Below are positions 1 to 10,480 of a stretch of 64,000 nt of DNA, one piece after another. The notes beneath the pieces were generated by a model that was not told where the DNA came from, did no database searches, and worked only from the letters and a program-made list of their open reading frames with translations. The stretch lies in the NCBI GenBank assembly GCA_027924585.1, contig BSBM01000825.1, forward strand, positions 1,220,001-1,284,000, in the 5' to 3' direction. The first letter of the stretch is position 1, and each line of letters begins with the position of its first letter. This DNA is from Larix kaempferi. Its lineage: Eukaryota > Streptophyta > Pinopsida > Pinales > Pinaceae. The translations under genes and the position numbers were made by a program.

Positions 1-73
1 CTTGAAACAACTCATTAACAACTATTTTTATGATAACAAAATAAAATACTTTGACAGCTGGAGATGAGGTGGC

Positions 74-842
74 TCATAACTGCTTGGAAGCCTTAGCTAG
101 CATAGCTATGCCTTCCAAGGCATGTGATTTGTTCTTATCTCGAGTTTGCTGATTCTCCAATCCACAAACCTTGCTAAGCAGTCCCTTGTTTTGCTTCTTC
201 AAGTCCTCGATTTGCTTTGCCGTATCTTCAGCTTGCACTTCTACCTTTCCCTTCCTCCTTAAGGCTTCTTTAGCAACTGAGATCAGTCCATGGTAATGAG
301 CATGTAACTCTTCTAAGTCTTCTCTCATCCTTTAATTGGTAGTTCTAAGTCCTTCATTTGACTCTCTCATATATGCTTCCTATTTTTTATACTGCTGGAT
401 AGAATTCTTTAAATTTTCAACCTTGGTATAAATTCGAACATCTGGATGTATAATCGAATGTTGCTCTAATTCAAATGGAATATTCAACTTTGTAAAGATT
501 AATTCCTCTTCTTGCTTATTTCTAGATACTGCACCTGAGAGGGGAAAAAATGAAGTGGATGGCTTTTCAACATCTGGGATAACCTCTTGTTCTACTACCA
601 TTTCTTGTTCTGCAATTCTTTCACAATCCTTGACCATTTTATTTATCATGTCAGTCTCTTTCTTTGTATTCATTTTAATCTCCTGTGAATCAAACTCAAC
701 ATTCTCAGCATTACTATTTCCATCTTCTTCCCTTGAAGAGTCTCCAATAATGGTAACCTTCTCTTCCTTTAGCTTAGGATCCAGTACCCTTCTCATATTC
801 AATCTGATTTTATTAGTAGCTCTTGTTTTAGGTTGCCACTTA
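74..842 (-). pseudogene. 3' half of a coiled-coil pseudogene (E), split by gypsy A
   Basis: Read on the minus strand, this continues the frame that stops at 5244: the codons on either side join cleanly once gypsy A and one GTCTC duplication are removed. It encodes a Lys/Glu-rich stretch, then a predicted coiled coil (heptad-like EDLKKQNKGLLSKV at about 150-190) and ends at 74. In-frame stops at about 379 and 330 break it. No enzyme motif is visible. The tail (a Lys-rich helix with an NKGL motif and a following helix) resembles the C-terminal coiled coil encoded in the LTRs of gypsy B, so it may be a relative of that retroelement ORF. The relationship is inferred from shared layout only; the function is unknown. 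Confidence 0.55.
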
Positions 843-847
843 GTCTC
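843..847. repeat. Target-site duplication of gypsy A (left copy)
   Basis: GTCTC at 843-847 is repeated exactly at 5239-5243, directly outside the two LTRs. A 5-bp duplication is standard for Ty3/gypsy integrase, and it fixes the element boundaries. Confidence 0.85.
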
Positions 848-1241
848 TATGAAGAACCTGCGATAATTAATTAATGAAAACACGCGAAATAGCAGAAATA
901 ACAGAACTCATATTATCACTTTGATATTGATCGCAGGCCACTTCGAGGGGGAAATCTCCTTTGAGCAAGCTCAATACAAATAACTTCATGGTACCTTCAT
1001 TGGTATCAACACAAACTTATATACTAAGTCTAGGCACCAATATCATGTGTCAATACAAACCATGGGATAATACAAAATATGGATCAACAGTTACTACGGG
1101 ACGACTTACAAAGCATATGCGTCCAACAACAATAATACAAAATATGAATCAACAAATACTACGGGATGACTTACAAAGCATATGCGTCCAACAATAATAT
1201 ACTAACAAAGTAAATAAAAGGGTTGACATGGGTTCCTAACA
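848..1241 (-). repeat. 3' LTR of gypsy A
   Basis: Nearly identical to 4836-5238, running from TATGAAGAACC (TG mutated to TA) to CCTAACA on the plus strand. It holds a minus-strand TATA-like GTATATAAG at about 1016-1024. A tandem duplication of about 65 bp (1071-1135 and 1136-1200, each with a CAAAGCATATGCGTCC core) is present in both LTRs, so it predates insertion. Confidence 0.92.
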
Positions 1242-1256
1242 TCTCCTCTCCCTTAG
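1242..1256 (-). other. Polypurine tract of gypsy A
   Basis: The minus strand reads TAAGGGAGAGGAGAT immediately upstream of the 3' LTR. This is the expected position and composition for the plus-strand DNA primer. Confidence 0.8.
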
Positions 1257-2217
1257 AAAAATCTTTGTCCTCAAAGCTTTAGATGTGGAAATTGATGCAG
1301 AATTGGAACGAGTGGTTCCCCTGTAGCATCCTCGGGTTGCATTTTGAGACACTGATGCCTTTTGAGTTTTAGGAGGATTGCTTGGAAGGCTGAAGAAGAA
1401 CCATATCAGTTGCGTGAAAAGTGCGCTCTGAACGGTGTTGATCGACTTGTTGTTTTAGTCGAATTCTTGTCATGTGAAGATTGTCCTGCAGAATGAGAAG
1501 AATCTGATCACGGTTTCGAAGAACCAAGTCAATTTCCTGAATTGAGGAGTTGCTGAGGGTGTATGGAAGAAGAACTGGTGGTGCCTGTCAATAGACTGCT
1601 TCATATGGTGTCCTTGTAGATGTTGTATTGTACCACTGGAGCGCTTTTAGGAAATCCATAGAAATAGTTGTCCAAATTTGTGTAGGGATGGGAAAGGGTT
1701 TGAGCACTCCTGAAAGGAGTGTTGTTTCACCCTTATTGACCTAGAAAGTATCACAGTCAACCACCATTTGTTGAATTGGCATTTTCAATCCCTGCCAAAA
1801 GATATTACATTGTTCCCGGTCATACTCTTGGAGGAACCTAGAGTACTCTGCCGATGAAGAAGCATGGAGTTCATAGAAGAGATGGCCCTGTTGAACATAT
1901 TGCAACCAGTTTGGAACAAGCAAAGAAATAGCTGTAAGAGAAACTGGGTCATCAAATGTGCGAGAAGGAGCATCTGCCACCATATTGTCCTTACCCTTCT
2001 TGTAAGTGATTGCATAGTCATAACCCATGAGGTGGATAACTCATTTCAGGTGTGCTCGGGAGGAGACTCGTTGTTCCAGAAAATTTTCCAGACTCTGGAG
2101 ATCAGTCTTGATACAGAAATAATTCCCTAATAGGGATGGCTGCGATTTATGTACTACATGCAAAATAGCCATTATTTCCTACTGAGATGTAGATGCGGCT
2201 AAATTCCTACTGGAAAG
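1257..2217 (-). pseudogene. RNase H / integrase remnant of gypsy A
   Basis: Minus-strand translation gives the end of a Ty3/gypsy RNase H: an EIMAIL helix, a YFCIKTD strand with the last catalytic Asp, and the Y(K)KGKDNMVADA tail at about 1985-2028. Next come integrase pieces: a KPFPIPTQIWT...SMDF segment at about 1655-1700, then abruptly the downstream YNTT...TPYEAVY segment at about 1600-1635, and the C-terminal tail ending in SFEDKDFSKGEE at about 1258-1290. The D,D-35-E core between SMDF and YNTT is absent, so a deletion removed it. Several stops and one frame change are present. The remnant is non-functional. Confidence 0.82.
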
Positions 2218-2820
2218 GTCTCTTGAAGGAGGCAATCCCATTGGTGCAGCAAAGACACTTGCATATCTATCTAAGGAAGTAGTGGAGACCGTTGATGGGT
2301 GCATCTGAATGGAATGGAGTTGAGCAATGACACCATGTGAATTCTTCTTAAGGATCTTTTCCAAGCAATGTGAACTCATGATGCAGAGAGACCCTGGTTG
2401 TAATCCTGTAAATTTGTGTTGTGTCCCATTGACTGAAAACTGTATCCAAAGTTCAGCAAAATCCCATAAGATGGGGCCAAGTGTGCGTAACCATTGAACG
2501 CCCAAAATCATATCACATCTGCCTAAGGACAAGGAAAACATGTCAGAGCGCAATTTATAATCTTCCAGAGAGATACGCACATTGTGACACTTTCCCTTGC
2601 AAGGTAAGGTGCCTCCATTGCCAACCATGACTTCAAAGTTGGAGCAAGGATGGACAAAACAATCAGCTTGTTTGGCGATTCAGGGGTCAATGAAGTTATG
2701 AGTGCTACCATAATCAATGAGTGTTGTAAGAGGAAGTTTCTTGAAGTAAACCCTGACCCGCATTGTTTGGGGGGTGGTGACGCTGAATAAAGCATGGAGA
2801 GATATCTCTAGTTCTTCATC
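2218..2820 (-). pseudogene. Protease remnant of gypsy A, fused to RNase H by deletion
   Basis: Encodes a retropepsin-like domain. The active-site loop reads LIDYGSTHNFID near 2690-2730 (the family norm is D-S/T-G), followed by the C-terminal ILGVQWLRTLG motif at about 2480-2515. The frame then runs through LPPSRD and, near 2215-2222, jumps straight to the SSRNLAAST segment that normally lies in RNase H. The whole RT is therefore missing by one deletion. A stop lies near 2680. The start is not meaningful because the domain was part of a polyprotein. Confidence 0.8.
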
Positions 2821-3661
2821 CTAATATAGGGGGTCAATAGGCGGCTCTTGAATGTCGACCTGATCATCCATTGTATCTGGAGCTTCTTCACCAATTTTAG
2901 AGGCAGGCGAAGAATCCATATCCAACAGATAGAGATTTTGTTGAACACATCTATGTCCCCGAGTGAATTTCTCATCACAATTATAACAAATCTCTTTTTC
3001 TCTACGTGCCTGCATCTCTGTTTCAGATAAATTCTTGATAGGAGTTGGTTGAGGAGTCGGCGGAATGGGAGGTCGTTGAGAACCCATATTTCGGAAGGGA
3101 ACAAAAGTGGGTTTGGAGCGTTGTTGGGCTACAATCTTGTCTTCTTCCAACTTATCTAACCCTAGGACTTCCATCATTGTGTTGGGACAACATTTTAACC
3201 TCTGACCGAATTTCATCCTTAAGACCACTCATAAAACAACTCTTGTAGAATTCATCAGATAAGCCTTCTGTGTGATTGGCTAGTTTTTCAAATTCTATCT
3301 AATACTCTCTCACAGTTCCACTTGGATGGATTTTAGTGAGTGCTCCGGTGAATTCATCAAAAGCACTTGGACCAAATCGCTGCAAAAGGAGTTGGCAAAA
3401 ATCTGTCCATTTTGGCTCGTCATGAGCCTTGATGTACCAATGGTACCATTGAAGGGCTTCTTGTTCCAAATGAAAGGATGCAAGTGGAAATTTTTGGACA
3501 TCAAAAGTATTATGTAGATTGAAATACTGTTCTGCACAATAGATCCATCTAGTTGGATCAGTACCATTGAAGCGAGGAAATTCAAGCTTCAGACCATGGA
3601 AAGAGATGGAAGAAGAGAACCCATTGTCTGCAGAAGATTCTTGTGGTCGGTTATTGTTCAT
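2821..3661 (-). pseudogene. Gag of gypsy A with zinc knuckle
   Basis: The start MNNNRPQESS is at 3661. The capsid-like retrotransposon gag domain shows the LEFPRFNGTDPTRWIYCAEQ and WYHWYIKAHDEPKWTDF stretches. A TAG (probably once CAG) interrupts at 3299, and a frame change occurs near 3190. The C-terminal part, starting around 3228, has the nucleocapsid knuckle CYNCDEKFTRGHRC (about 2946-2985, C-x2-C-x7-H-x-C), typical of plant Ty3/gypsy gags. Gag would package element RNA into virus-like particles. It is broken by at least one stop and one frameshift. Confidence 0.85.
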
Positions 3662-4821
3662 GGGTGAATGCTAAAGATGGAGGCTGAGAAATTTTTGATC
3701 CAGATCTTGGAGTTTGGTTTGGATGGCTGCAAGTGCTTCCTCCATGGTTTTTGCTCTTGCGCAGGTGACAACCATAACCATGAGGTTTTTTTTTTTGGGG
3801 GGGGGGGGGTGGGGATGGATAGAAAAACACAAACAAAAGCTTATTTAGTAAAGGGAAATTTGGAGTTGGAAAAAACGTGGATGGGTAATTGGGGTTTGAA
3901 TAGGTTTTGGACACTTTCTGATGGACAGGGAAGCAAAAAATGAGGATTTCAGAAGCGGGGTGAAAGAATGGGAAAATTTGTCAAAGAGGGACAAAGAAGC
4001 AGAAATAGGGAATGAACACGGTGGCAAAATTTGGAGGCGAGTGGGTGAAAATTGAAGAAGTTATGGCAAACCCTAAAAATAGACAAATGTGAGATTTCTA
4101 GCTTTTGGAAGTAGAATTTGGGATAGGGTCCTCAGGAATGAAATATGCAGAATGAGATTACAGGGGTGTCAGGGAAGTTTCAAGGGAAACAGAGTGAAAA
4201 CAAGGGAGATATAGAGAAAAAAAACAATGGATCTGCTACGGCGCAGAAGGGATCAAAAAAAGATGGTTTTGCAACGACGCGGCAGTGATCGGCAACATAT
4301 GGATCTGAAACGACACCAAATGGATCTGAAACGACTTTCAGAATAGATCTGAAATGGCTGGATCTAGAACGACTTTCAGAATGGATCTGAAATGGCACGG
4401 AAGTGATCGGAAATAGATTAGCTGAAAATAAATATGGACCCTAGGTATGTTTGGCTTCCTAATAGTTCAGGGTTTTCACTCGGCCACCAATGCTGTCTGA
4501 CGGCTTGCGTATTGGGGAAGTACCCCTCACTCCATGGCTCAGGTAAAACTGATAACCGCTTTGCCACAAACGACAGCTCTTGGTTTACCTCACGGGTGGG
4601 AACTAGTCAATTAGGTAGGGGTCGTTGCCCATTTCGCTGGCAGGTCCTCTCAATGGGCCAGCTACTTTGGGGTTCCTGTGGTACTCCTCACAATGAGTTT
4701 TAGGGATTATGCCCATGTACTTCCTACAGTTAAGCAGATAGGGATTATTCCCAGATCCGAAGCTGCAACAGATGCGTAAAAACAGTTTGGCCAAAATTTC
4801 ACCCAGCGAGCCCAAGAAAGT
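3662..4821 (-). other. Long leader of gypsy A
   Basis: This 1.16-kb stretch between primer site and gag has no convincing coding sequence. It contains an 11-T then 13-G homopolymer junction on the plus strand (3786-3809). It also has a small degenerate array of GGATCTGAAACGAC-like units at about 4285-4400, and a conspicuously GC-richer block at about 4434-4720 that I could not identify. Short open frames on both strands look like chance. Confidence 0.6.
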
Positions 4822-4833
4822 GCTCTGATACCA
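4822..4833 (-). other. Primer-binding site of gypsy A (tRNA-iMet type)
   Basis: The minus strand reads TGGTATCAGAGC two bases inside the 5' LTR. It matches the complement of the plant initiator-methionine tRNA 3' end. Confidence 0.9.
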
Positions 4834-4835
4834 GA

Positions 4836-5238
4836 TGTGAAGAACCTGCAATAATTAATTAATGAAAACACGCGAAATAGCAGAAATAACATAACTCAAT
4901 CACTTTTATATTGATTGTAGGCCACTTCGATGGGGCAACCTCCTTTGAGCAAGCTCAATACAAATAACTTCACGGTACCTTCATTGGTCTCAACACAAAC
5001 TTATATACTAAGTCTAGGCACCAATACCATGGGTCAATACCATGTGTCAATACAAACCATGGGCTAATACAAAATATGGATCAACAGTTACTACAGGATG
5101 ATTTACAAAGCATATGCGTCCAACAACAATAATACAAACTATGAATCAAAAAATACTACGGGATGACTTACAAAGCATATGCGTCCAACAACAATATACT
5201 AACAAAGTAAATAGAAGGGTTGACATGGGTTCCTAATA
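4836..5238 (-). repeat. 5' LTR of gypsy A
   Basis: Partner of 848-1241; on the plus strand it runs from TGTGAAGAACC to TTCCTAATA. It differs from the other copy by substitutions and a small duplication around a CCATGGGTCAATA motif near 5025-5050. This indicates an old insertion. Confidence 0.92.
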
Positions 5239-5243
5239 GTCTC

Positions 5244-6293
5244 CCTAAGCTTTGTCAAAGCTTTCATATCAACATCAAAATTTGGAATGTGAAACACCCT
5301 CTCTTCAGTATCTACAACATGAAGACCTATAACTGGACTCTCTATCTCCAAAACACAATTGTGCATGTCCTGTTTCGAACTAGCAGTTTCCTCTTTATCC
5401 ATAGGAGCAATATTATTTCCTTTGTTAATCTCTAAAACATGTTCAGGCTGTCCTTCAAGCATGCTTTCTTTTTTCATTACATCTTTAGGGGTTCTGAGAT
5501 TGTTTTTGTACATCAATACTCTGCGAATCCTCCTATACATCAGCACTTTTTGCATCCCTTTTAAATTTCTTCATGAAGCTGGTTTGTTTGCTTGGTGTAC
5601 GCTTGTTCTCTTGCTCATCCTGCTTAATTATAAAACCTGACCAGAATAAGAAGTGATCCCAATTCCTACCTTCTCTCTGCAAAACTGAACAAATTATCAA
5701 CTTCACAGTCCATGATGAAATAAAGACTGGTTTGAGCTGTCAGCCTGACCCTTAACTCTGCTAGACATTTTCTGAAGGCTCTTTAACAAGAAGAAAGGTA
5801 AACTCATCTTTGATTGCTGAGTTAAATGCATCAGAATCCTAATATGATACTTGAAAATTGAAGCAAAGCGGTCTTCACAAGTTATGTAACTTTGAATAAT
5901 TCTGATTGCTTCCTTCCACTATGGTTTAAAATTCTTTGCATGCACACCTTTACTCCAGTCTAGTTCTCCAACTCCTGGTATTAGAAACATGCTAGGGTTA
6001 AAATCGAAAGCACAGTTTTTAAACCATAATTCACCCTCTTAGGGTACATCGACTGCTTCAGCAACTAAGGCTTCGGTCAATTCAAACTTCAGGGTATCAA
6101 AGTTCACATTACTGTCAACAAGGTGTTGGGAGAAAGCATGAGTTACCTTGACATTAAACCCTGTAATCTTCTCGAAAAACACAAACCATCCCACCGACTT
6201 GAAAATCGCAGCACACTCAGGAAATTCCACTGCCCAGGTGATGTCGATTGTTTCAAACCGACTCAGCTCGCCACTCCTGCCACTGTTTCCCAT
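5244..6293 (-). pseudogene. 5' half of coiled-coil pseudogene E
   Basis: Minus-strand frame starting at the ATG at 6293 (MGNSGRSGEL). An 84-residue N-terminal segment (FETIDITWAVEFPECAAIFK ... FELTEALVAEA) ends at a TAA at about 6039. Translation continues past it with a helix-rich segment (IQSYITCEDRFASIFKYHI, about 5860-5915) and then a charged region up to the gypsy A insertion at 5243. Several stops (about 5935, and 5690-5720) and frame changes break it. The order of parts (short N-terminal domain, helical domain, coiled coil) parallels the LTR-encoded protein of gypsy B. It looks like a retroelement accessory ORF of the plant transposon-protein type, but I cannot name the family with certainty. 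Confidence 0.5.
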
Positions 6294-6892
6294 ATTTTCA
6301 ATGTACTTTGCATATACACTATTCTATTCTCTTGCAACTAAATTAAGGGTGATCTTTTTGAAAATTTACGTGTCTTCAACTACTAAACTTGAAATCCCCA
6401 AATTGGAGATCGTGGCATCTCAAACCCTGAAATTACGGGATGATAATCATCATAAGTTCATACATGTGTCATAATGAGGCGAACATGTGCCTAGAAGCTC
6501 CTCTTCCATCATCAAAATACATTGAATATGTCCTGTCATCACAAATCCACTTATTTTCATAATTTTGGGATTCCTGCAGCGCGCTAGATTATTGAATTTG
6601 AGCCTTGTGTTGTAGGAATCATTCAATGTGCATATATAAACTCAAAAGTGAATATTGGACTTTGGATAAAATTTTAGAAAATACTTAGGTAAGCATTTTG
6701 AAAGATTTTGAAATAAAATATAACATAAATAAGCCACTATGGGTAAGTCAAATCATTTAAAACAATAACTGTAAGATAAAAAACTAGAAAACAAAAAAAA
6801 TGGTTTGAAATTCAAAATGAAATAAAATAAAAAAGAAGATAGAGTATAAACATTTAAAGGAAAACACACCAAAACCTAAGGACATTTTCAGA
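6294..6892. other. Non-coding spacer
   Basis: About 600 bp of AT-rich sequence separating minus-strand pseudogene E from plus-strand protease fragment D. I see no gene, repeat or promoter that I can support. Confidence 0.5.
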
Positions 6893-7295
6893 GTTAACAG
6901 GTTGATATCGGCAACCATGCAGTTCATCGATGTATTGTAGATGAAGGAGCTTCAGTTAGTATCTTGTCCCCTTATGCTTGGAGAGATTTAGGTTTTCCTA
7001 ACCTTGTTCCAGCTGTTAATTGGTCGTTGACCTTTGATAGAAAACCTAGTGAACCATTGGGATTCCTCCCTTAGGTACCTGTTACATTGGGTGGAAAAAT
7101 AGTCTTAACTGATTTTATGGTTTTAAAAGACCCCATGGATTTTGATATGATCCTTAGGCATGATTACATATATGCTATGCATGCCATGGTTTCTACTCTC
7201 TTTCTTGTGATGCATTTTACTCGCAACGAAAGCATTGTCACTATTGATCAGCTAGCATCTGTTGATCCTACTTACTACCCAACTGTAGACCAAGT
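6893..7295 (+). pseudogene. Retropepsin-like fragment D (upstream part)
   Basis: The frame from about 6901 encodes a retroviral-type aspartic protease domain. The active-site loop is CIVDEGASVSILSPYAW (D-E-G-A, about 6934-6985), followed by LGGKIVLTDFMVL and the C-terminal ILRHDYIYAM segment. One TAG lies at 7072, probably from CAG. The frame is cut by Copia A at 7295 and resumes at 36438. A D[E/S]GAS-type protease of this sort belongs to plant retroelement polyproteins. The parent element's RT and LTRs are not visible here. Confidence 0.7.
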
Positions 7296-7791
7296 TGTTG
7301 AAATATTGTAACTTCTAAGAATATTATATTTGTATTATTTCGGAGATGTTTCATTCCTCCGATGGGACTTTATTATGTATCCGGAGATGTTTATTCCTCC
7401 GATGGATTGTAGTAACTAGGGTTATTAGATCTCCCATGTTATGTCGGCCCTGAGTTAATTTATTAGGGGTTATTAGACTCTCTTAGGAGAGGTCGGCCCC
7501 ATAGGGTAAAAAGTCAGTCGGGAAACAAGTATAAGTAGAGGAGGATGTTCCTCACCTATCTCACTCTTCCATCACTCAGAAAGTAGCGCACATGTGAGAG
7601 AGAGGTCTGCATAGGAGGTAGAGAAGGAGCTCTAGTCTTGGACTATATCTTGTATTTGGTTGATCATCTTATTGAGGAAAGCTTTGTTGGGTTTTCTACC
7701 CCATGAGGGTTTCCCAGGGTAAAATCTCTGTCTATCTTGTGATTTTGTTTCTTTTAGTGATCTTTCTAGTCAAATTAGTATAAACTTAACA
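7296..7791 (+). repeat. 5' LTR of Copia A
   Basis: Runs from TGTTGAAATATTG to AAACTTAACA and matches 35938-36432. A TATA-like TATAAGTA sits at about 7530-7537. Segments such as TCGGCCCCATA and the CATCACTC...GTAGCGCAC block recur in the Copia B LTR, so the two Copia elements are related. Confidence 0.95.
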
Positions 7792-7803
7792 TGGTATCAG
7801 AGC
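7792..7803 (+). other. Primer-binding site of Copia A (tRNA-iMet type)
   Basis: TGGTATCAGAGC directly abuts the 5' LTR, as is usual for plant Copia elements. Confidence 0.92.
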
Positions 7804-8232
7804 TAGCCTGAATAGAACATCTTTTACAAGGTGAAAATCTCTCTCTCTCCTTCGGTGAAAATTAGGGTTTCTACAAAAGTTGGTATTTTTGGATTCTGAT
7901 TGCATGGCTGTATAGCCCTCCTCGAAATTGAAGTTTTGAGCCCTGGATCGAGGTTTTTGGTTGGGTAGAAATCTGCGAAATTCAAACCCTAGTTTGACCA
8001 AAAGTGTAGAAAACCAGAAAACCAGAGAACTAGAAAAGCTACAAACCTGTGCACTAGAAAACCAGAAAAGAGAAGACCAAAAAACTAGAAATTCTGTTGT
8101 AGATCCGGAAGGTGAAAAGTTGAAGTTTCCAGAAGCAGAACACACTAGAACTTCCAATTCAATCAAGCACATATCCTGGTAAGTGTTATTCTATCGCTTG
8201 AGAAACTTCAATCTCTTTGACCCCTGGAGAAG
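7804..8232 (+). other. Leader of Copia A
   Basis: Untranslated leader between primer site and gag ATG. It resembles the Copia B leader (a shared AATTAGGGTTTC...ACAAAA block at about 7861 and 40298). No coding potential I would support. Confidence 0.6.
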
Positions 8233-9230
8233 ATGGCCTAAGCACTAAGCTTGAAGACAAGCTAGAGGGTATAGAAAATTTTTCGGGCATGGAAATACAG
8301 AATTGGCCTCATTCTTGAAGAGAGTGATCTTGCCCAGTATATCAAGGATGAGATTGTAGAACTTGGATAAGATGAAACCAAAGAGAATTATTGGAAGGAT
8401 TTGATTAGGGCAAAGAGAATCATTACTAATTCTATTAAAGACCACTTGATTCCCCAAGTGGCATCCAAGAAGACTCTAAAGGAAATGTATGATTCCCTTT
8501 CCAGAATGTATGAGGGAAAGAACATCAATTGGAAGATGAATCTGAGAGCTCAATTGAAGAGCACAAAGATGAATAAAGGAGAATCTGTTCAAGACTATTT
8601 CTCAAGGATCTCCCAGTTCAAGGAACAACTAGATGCTATTGGAGATACCCTTGATGAAGATGAACTAGTCATGACTGATCTAAATGGTCTCACTAGACCA
8701 TGGGAGTCATTTATCCAAACCATGTGTGCCAGAAAGGAGAGCATGAAGTTTTATGTGGTATGGGAAGATTGCATCCAAGAAGAAGCTAGGGTTTCCAACA
8801 GAGAAGCCCTTCTCAAAGAAGATGACCAAGCCTTGGCTACACACACCAAAAGAAGAAGGAATCAATCCTACTTCAAGAAGGACAGTCACAAGGAGTTTCA
8901 ATCTCCACAAATATTTCAGAAGAAAGGAAGAAGAAAACACTCTTCTTCCCAATGTTTCAATTGCCACAAAATATGACACATTGATAGACATTGTCCTTCA
9001 AAGAAGAAGAAATATCTTCACCATAAAAGACATCAAGCACATCTTGCAGAAGATGATAGTGAAGAAGAAGAAGAAGAAGAGGAAGAAAGGCCTCACAAGA
9101 AAAGATCTAGAAGAGAAGAAGAAGAGGAAGAAAGGCCCTTCTTCAAGAGAAGATCTAGAAGAAATTAAGAAGAAGATGCAGAAGAATATGTTCTATTCTC
9201 TGCACTCTCTGGATCTATAACACCTGGAGA
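8233..9230 (+). pseudogene. Gag of Copia A
   Basis: The start ATG at 8233 aligns with the Copia B gag start, but the fourth codon region already carries stops (MA*). The capsid region is recognisable from WKYRIGLILEE (about 8283-8320) through KEMYDSLSRMYEGKNI and VQDYFSRISQFKEQL, as in UBN2-type Copia gags. The knuckle CFNCHKI*HIDRHC lies at about 8960-9000 and is interrupted by TGA where the partner has Gly (GGA). A Glu-rich, GAA-repeat linker (about 9050-9175) follows. Gag would form the particle and bind RNA. It is broken by at least five stops. Confidence 0.85.
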
Positions 9231-10480
9231 AGATAAATGGCTTATTGATAGTGGTGCTTCAAAGCACATGACTGGACAAAAGAAAACTCTTTCAAAACTG
9301 GAAGAGAAGACCTCCCCACAGAAAGTGTCATCAGGAGATGACTATTAATATCCCATCAAGGGAATTGGTGAAGCAAACTACAAGCTTGATTCTGGAACCC
9401 CCATGAAGATGAAGGAAATATTGTATGTACCAGGATTGAAGAAGAACTTGCTTTCCATCTAAGCATTGGACAAGAAAGGTTATAGAGTTGCATTCATTGA
9501 TGGACAAGTATTAATGTGGTCCAAAGGTAAATCTATTAAGGATGCAATTATCATTGGTGAAGAGGAAGGAGGTCTGTACAAGCTCAAGGACCATCCAGAA
9601 GCTGCCCTTGTGCATGAAGCCACTATCCCAAATGAGCTATGGCATACCTCACGTAAGCAAGGTAGTTATAGGTCTGCCAGACTTAAAGATTGATCATGAT
9701 GGCACATGCAAAGGTTGTTCAAAAGGGAAGAATATGAAGAACCCATTTCCAAAGAGTGAAACAAAGACTAAGAGTACCTCCGAGTTAATTCATTTTGATA
9801 TATGTGGACCAATGCCCTCCACATCCTTGAGTGGATATGAATACTATCTCACATTTATTGATGACTATTCAAGGAAGACTTGGATATACTTTCTAAAAGG
9901 AAAGATTGAAGTCTTTGTAAAGTTCAAGGAGTTCAAAGCCTTGATAGAGAATCATTTAGAAAAAAAATCAAAATACTCAAAAGAGATAATGGTGGAGAAC
10001 ATACTTCAAGGGACTTTGAAGATTTCTATAAGGAAGCTGGAATCAAGAGGGAGGTAACCACTCCCTACAATCCCCAACAAAATGGTGTTGCGGAAAGAAA
10101 GAATATAACTATCATGGAAGATGTGAAGACAATGATACATGATTAAGACCTACCTATGTATCTATGGGATGAAGCAGCTAGGGCAACAGTCTATGTGCAA
10201 AATAGACTATCCCACAGTGCTCTTGATTTCAAGACTCCAGAAGAAGTGTTCACAGGAAAGAAGCCTGAGGTAAGTCACCTCAAGATATTTGGATGTCCAG
10301 TGTACATTCACATTCCAAAATAAAATAGGACCAAGTTAGATCCTTCTGGGAAGAAGGGAATATTTGTTGGATATTGTGAAGCATCCAAAGCATTCAGAAT
10401 TTACATCCTAGGTTTTCATCATATGGAAATAAGTAGGGATGTGACATTTGATGAAGCAGCAGCTCTCAATAGATCTAGGA
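9231..10480 (+). pseudogene. Protease and integrase of Copia A
   Basis: The protease active site WLIDSGASKHMTG (about 9238-9276) is intact, with all key residues present. The GAG-pre-integrase segment follows (VPGLKKNLLSI, GGLYKLKD). Near 9640-9660 a deletion relative to Copia B removes part of the HHCC zinc finger and shifts the frame. The integrase core continues in another frame with FDICGPM and FIDDYSRKTW (about 9795-9885). A second frame change at about 9965 precedes TPYNPQQNGVAERKN (catalytic Glu, about 10050-10100). Stops at about 10144 and 10321 add to the damage. Confidence 0.85.

Larger units (their letters stand above)
848..5238 (-). mobile_element. Gypsy A: internally deleted Ty3/gypsy LTR retrotransposon
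   Basis: A 4.4-kb minus-strand element. It has two LTRs of about 0.4 kb (848-1241 and 4836-5238), a tRNA-iMet-type primer site, a polypurine tract and a GTCTC target duplication. Between the LTRs, in order, are a long leader, gag with a zinc knuckle, a protease remnant, a short RNase H remnant and integrase ends. Reverse transcriptase and the catalytic core of integrase are missing. The gag type and the C-terminal LEDK-like tail suggest a chromovirus relative, but without RT the clade is uncertain. The element sits inside pseudogene E and is certainly non-autonomous. Confidence 0.92.

Noticed and set aside
8753-9220. 155-codon frame overlapping Copia A gag
   Set aside because: It is the wrong frame of the GAA-rich gag linker; the gag frame carries the recognisable knuckle and leads into protease.
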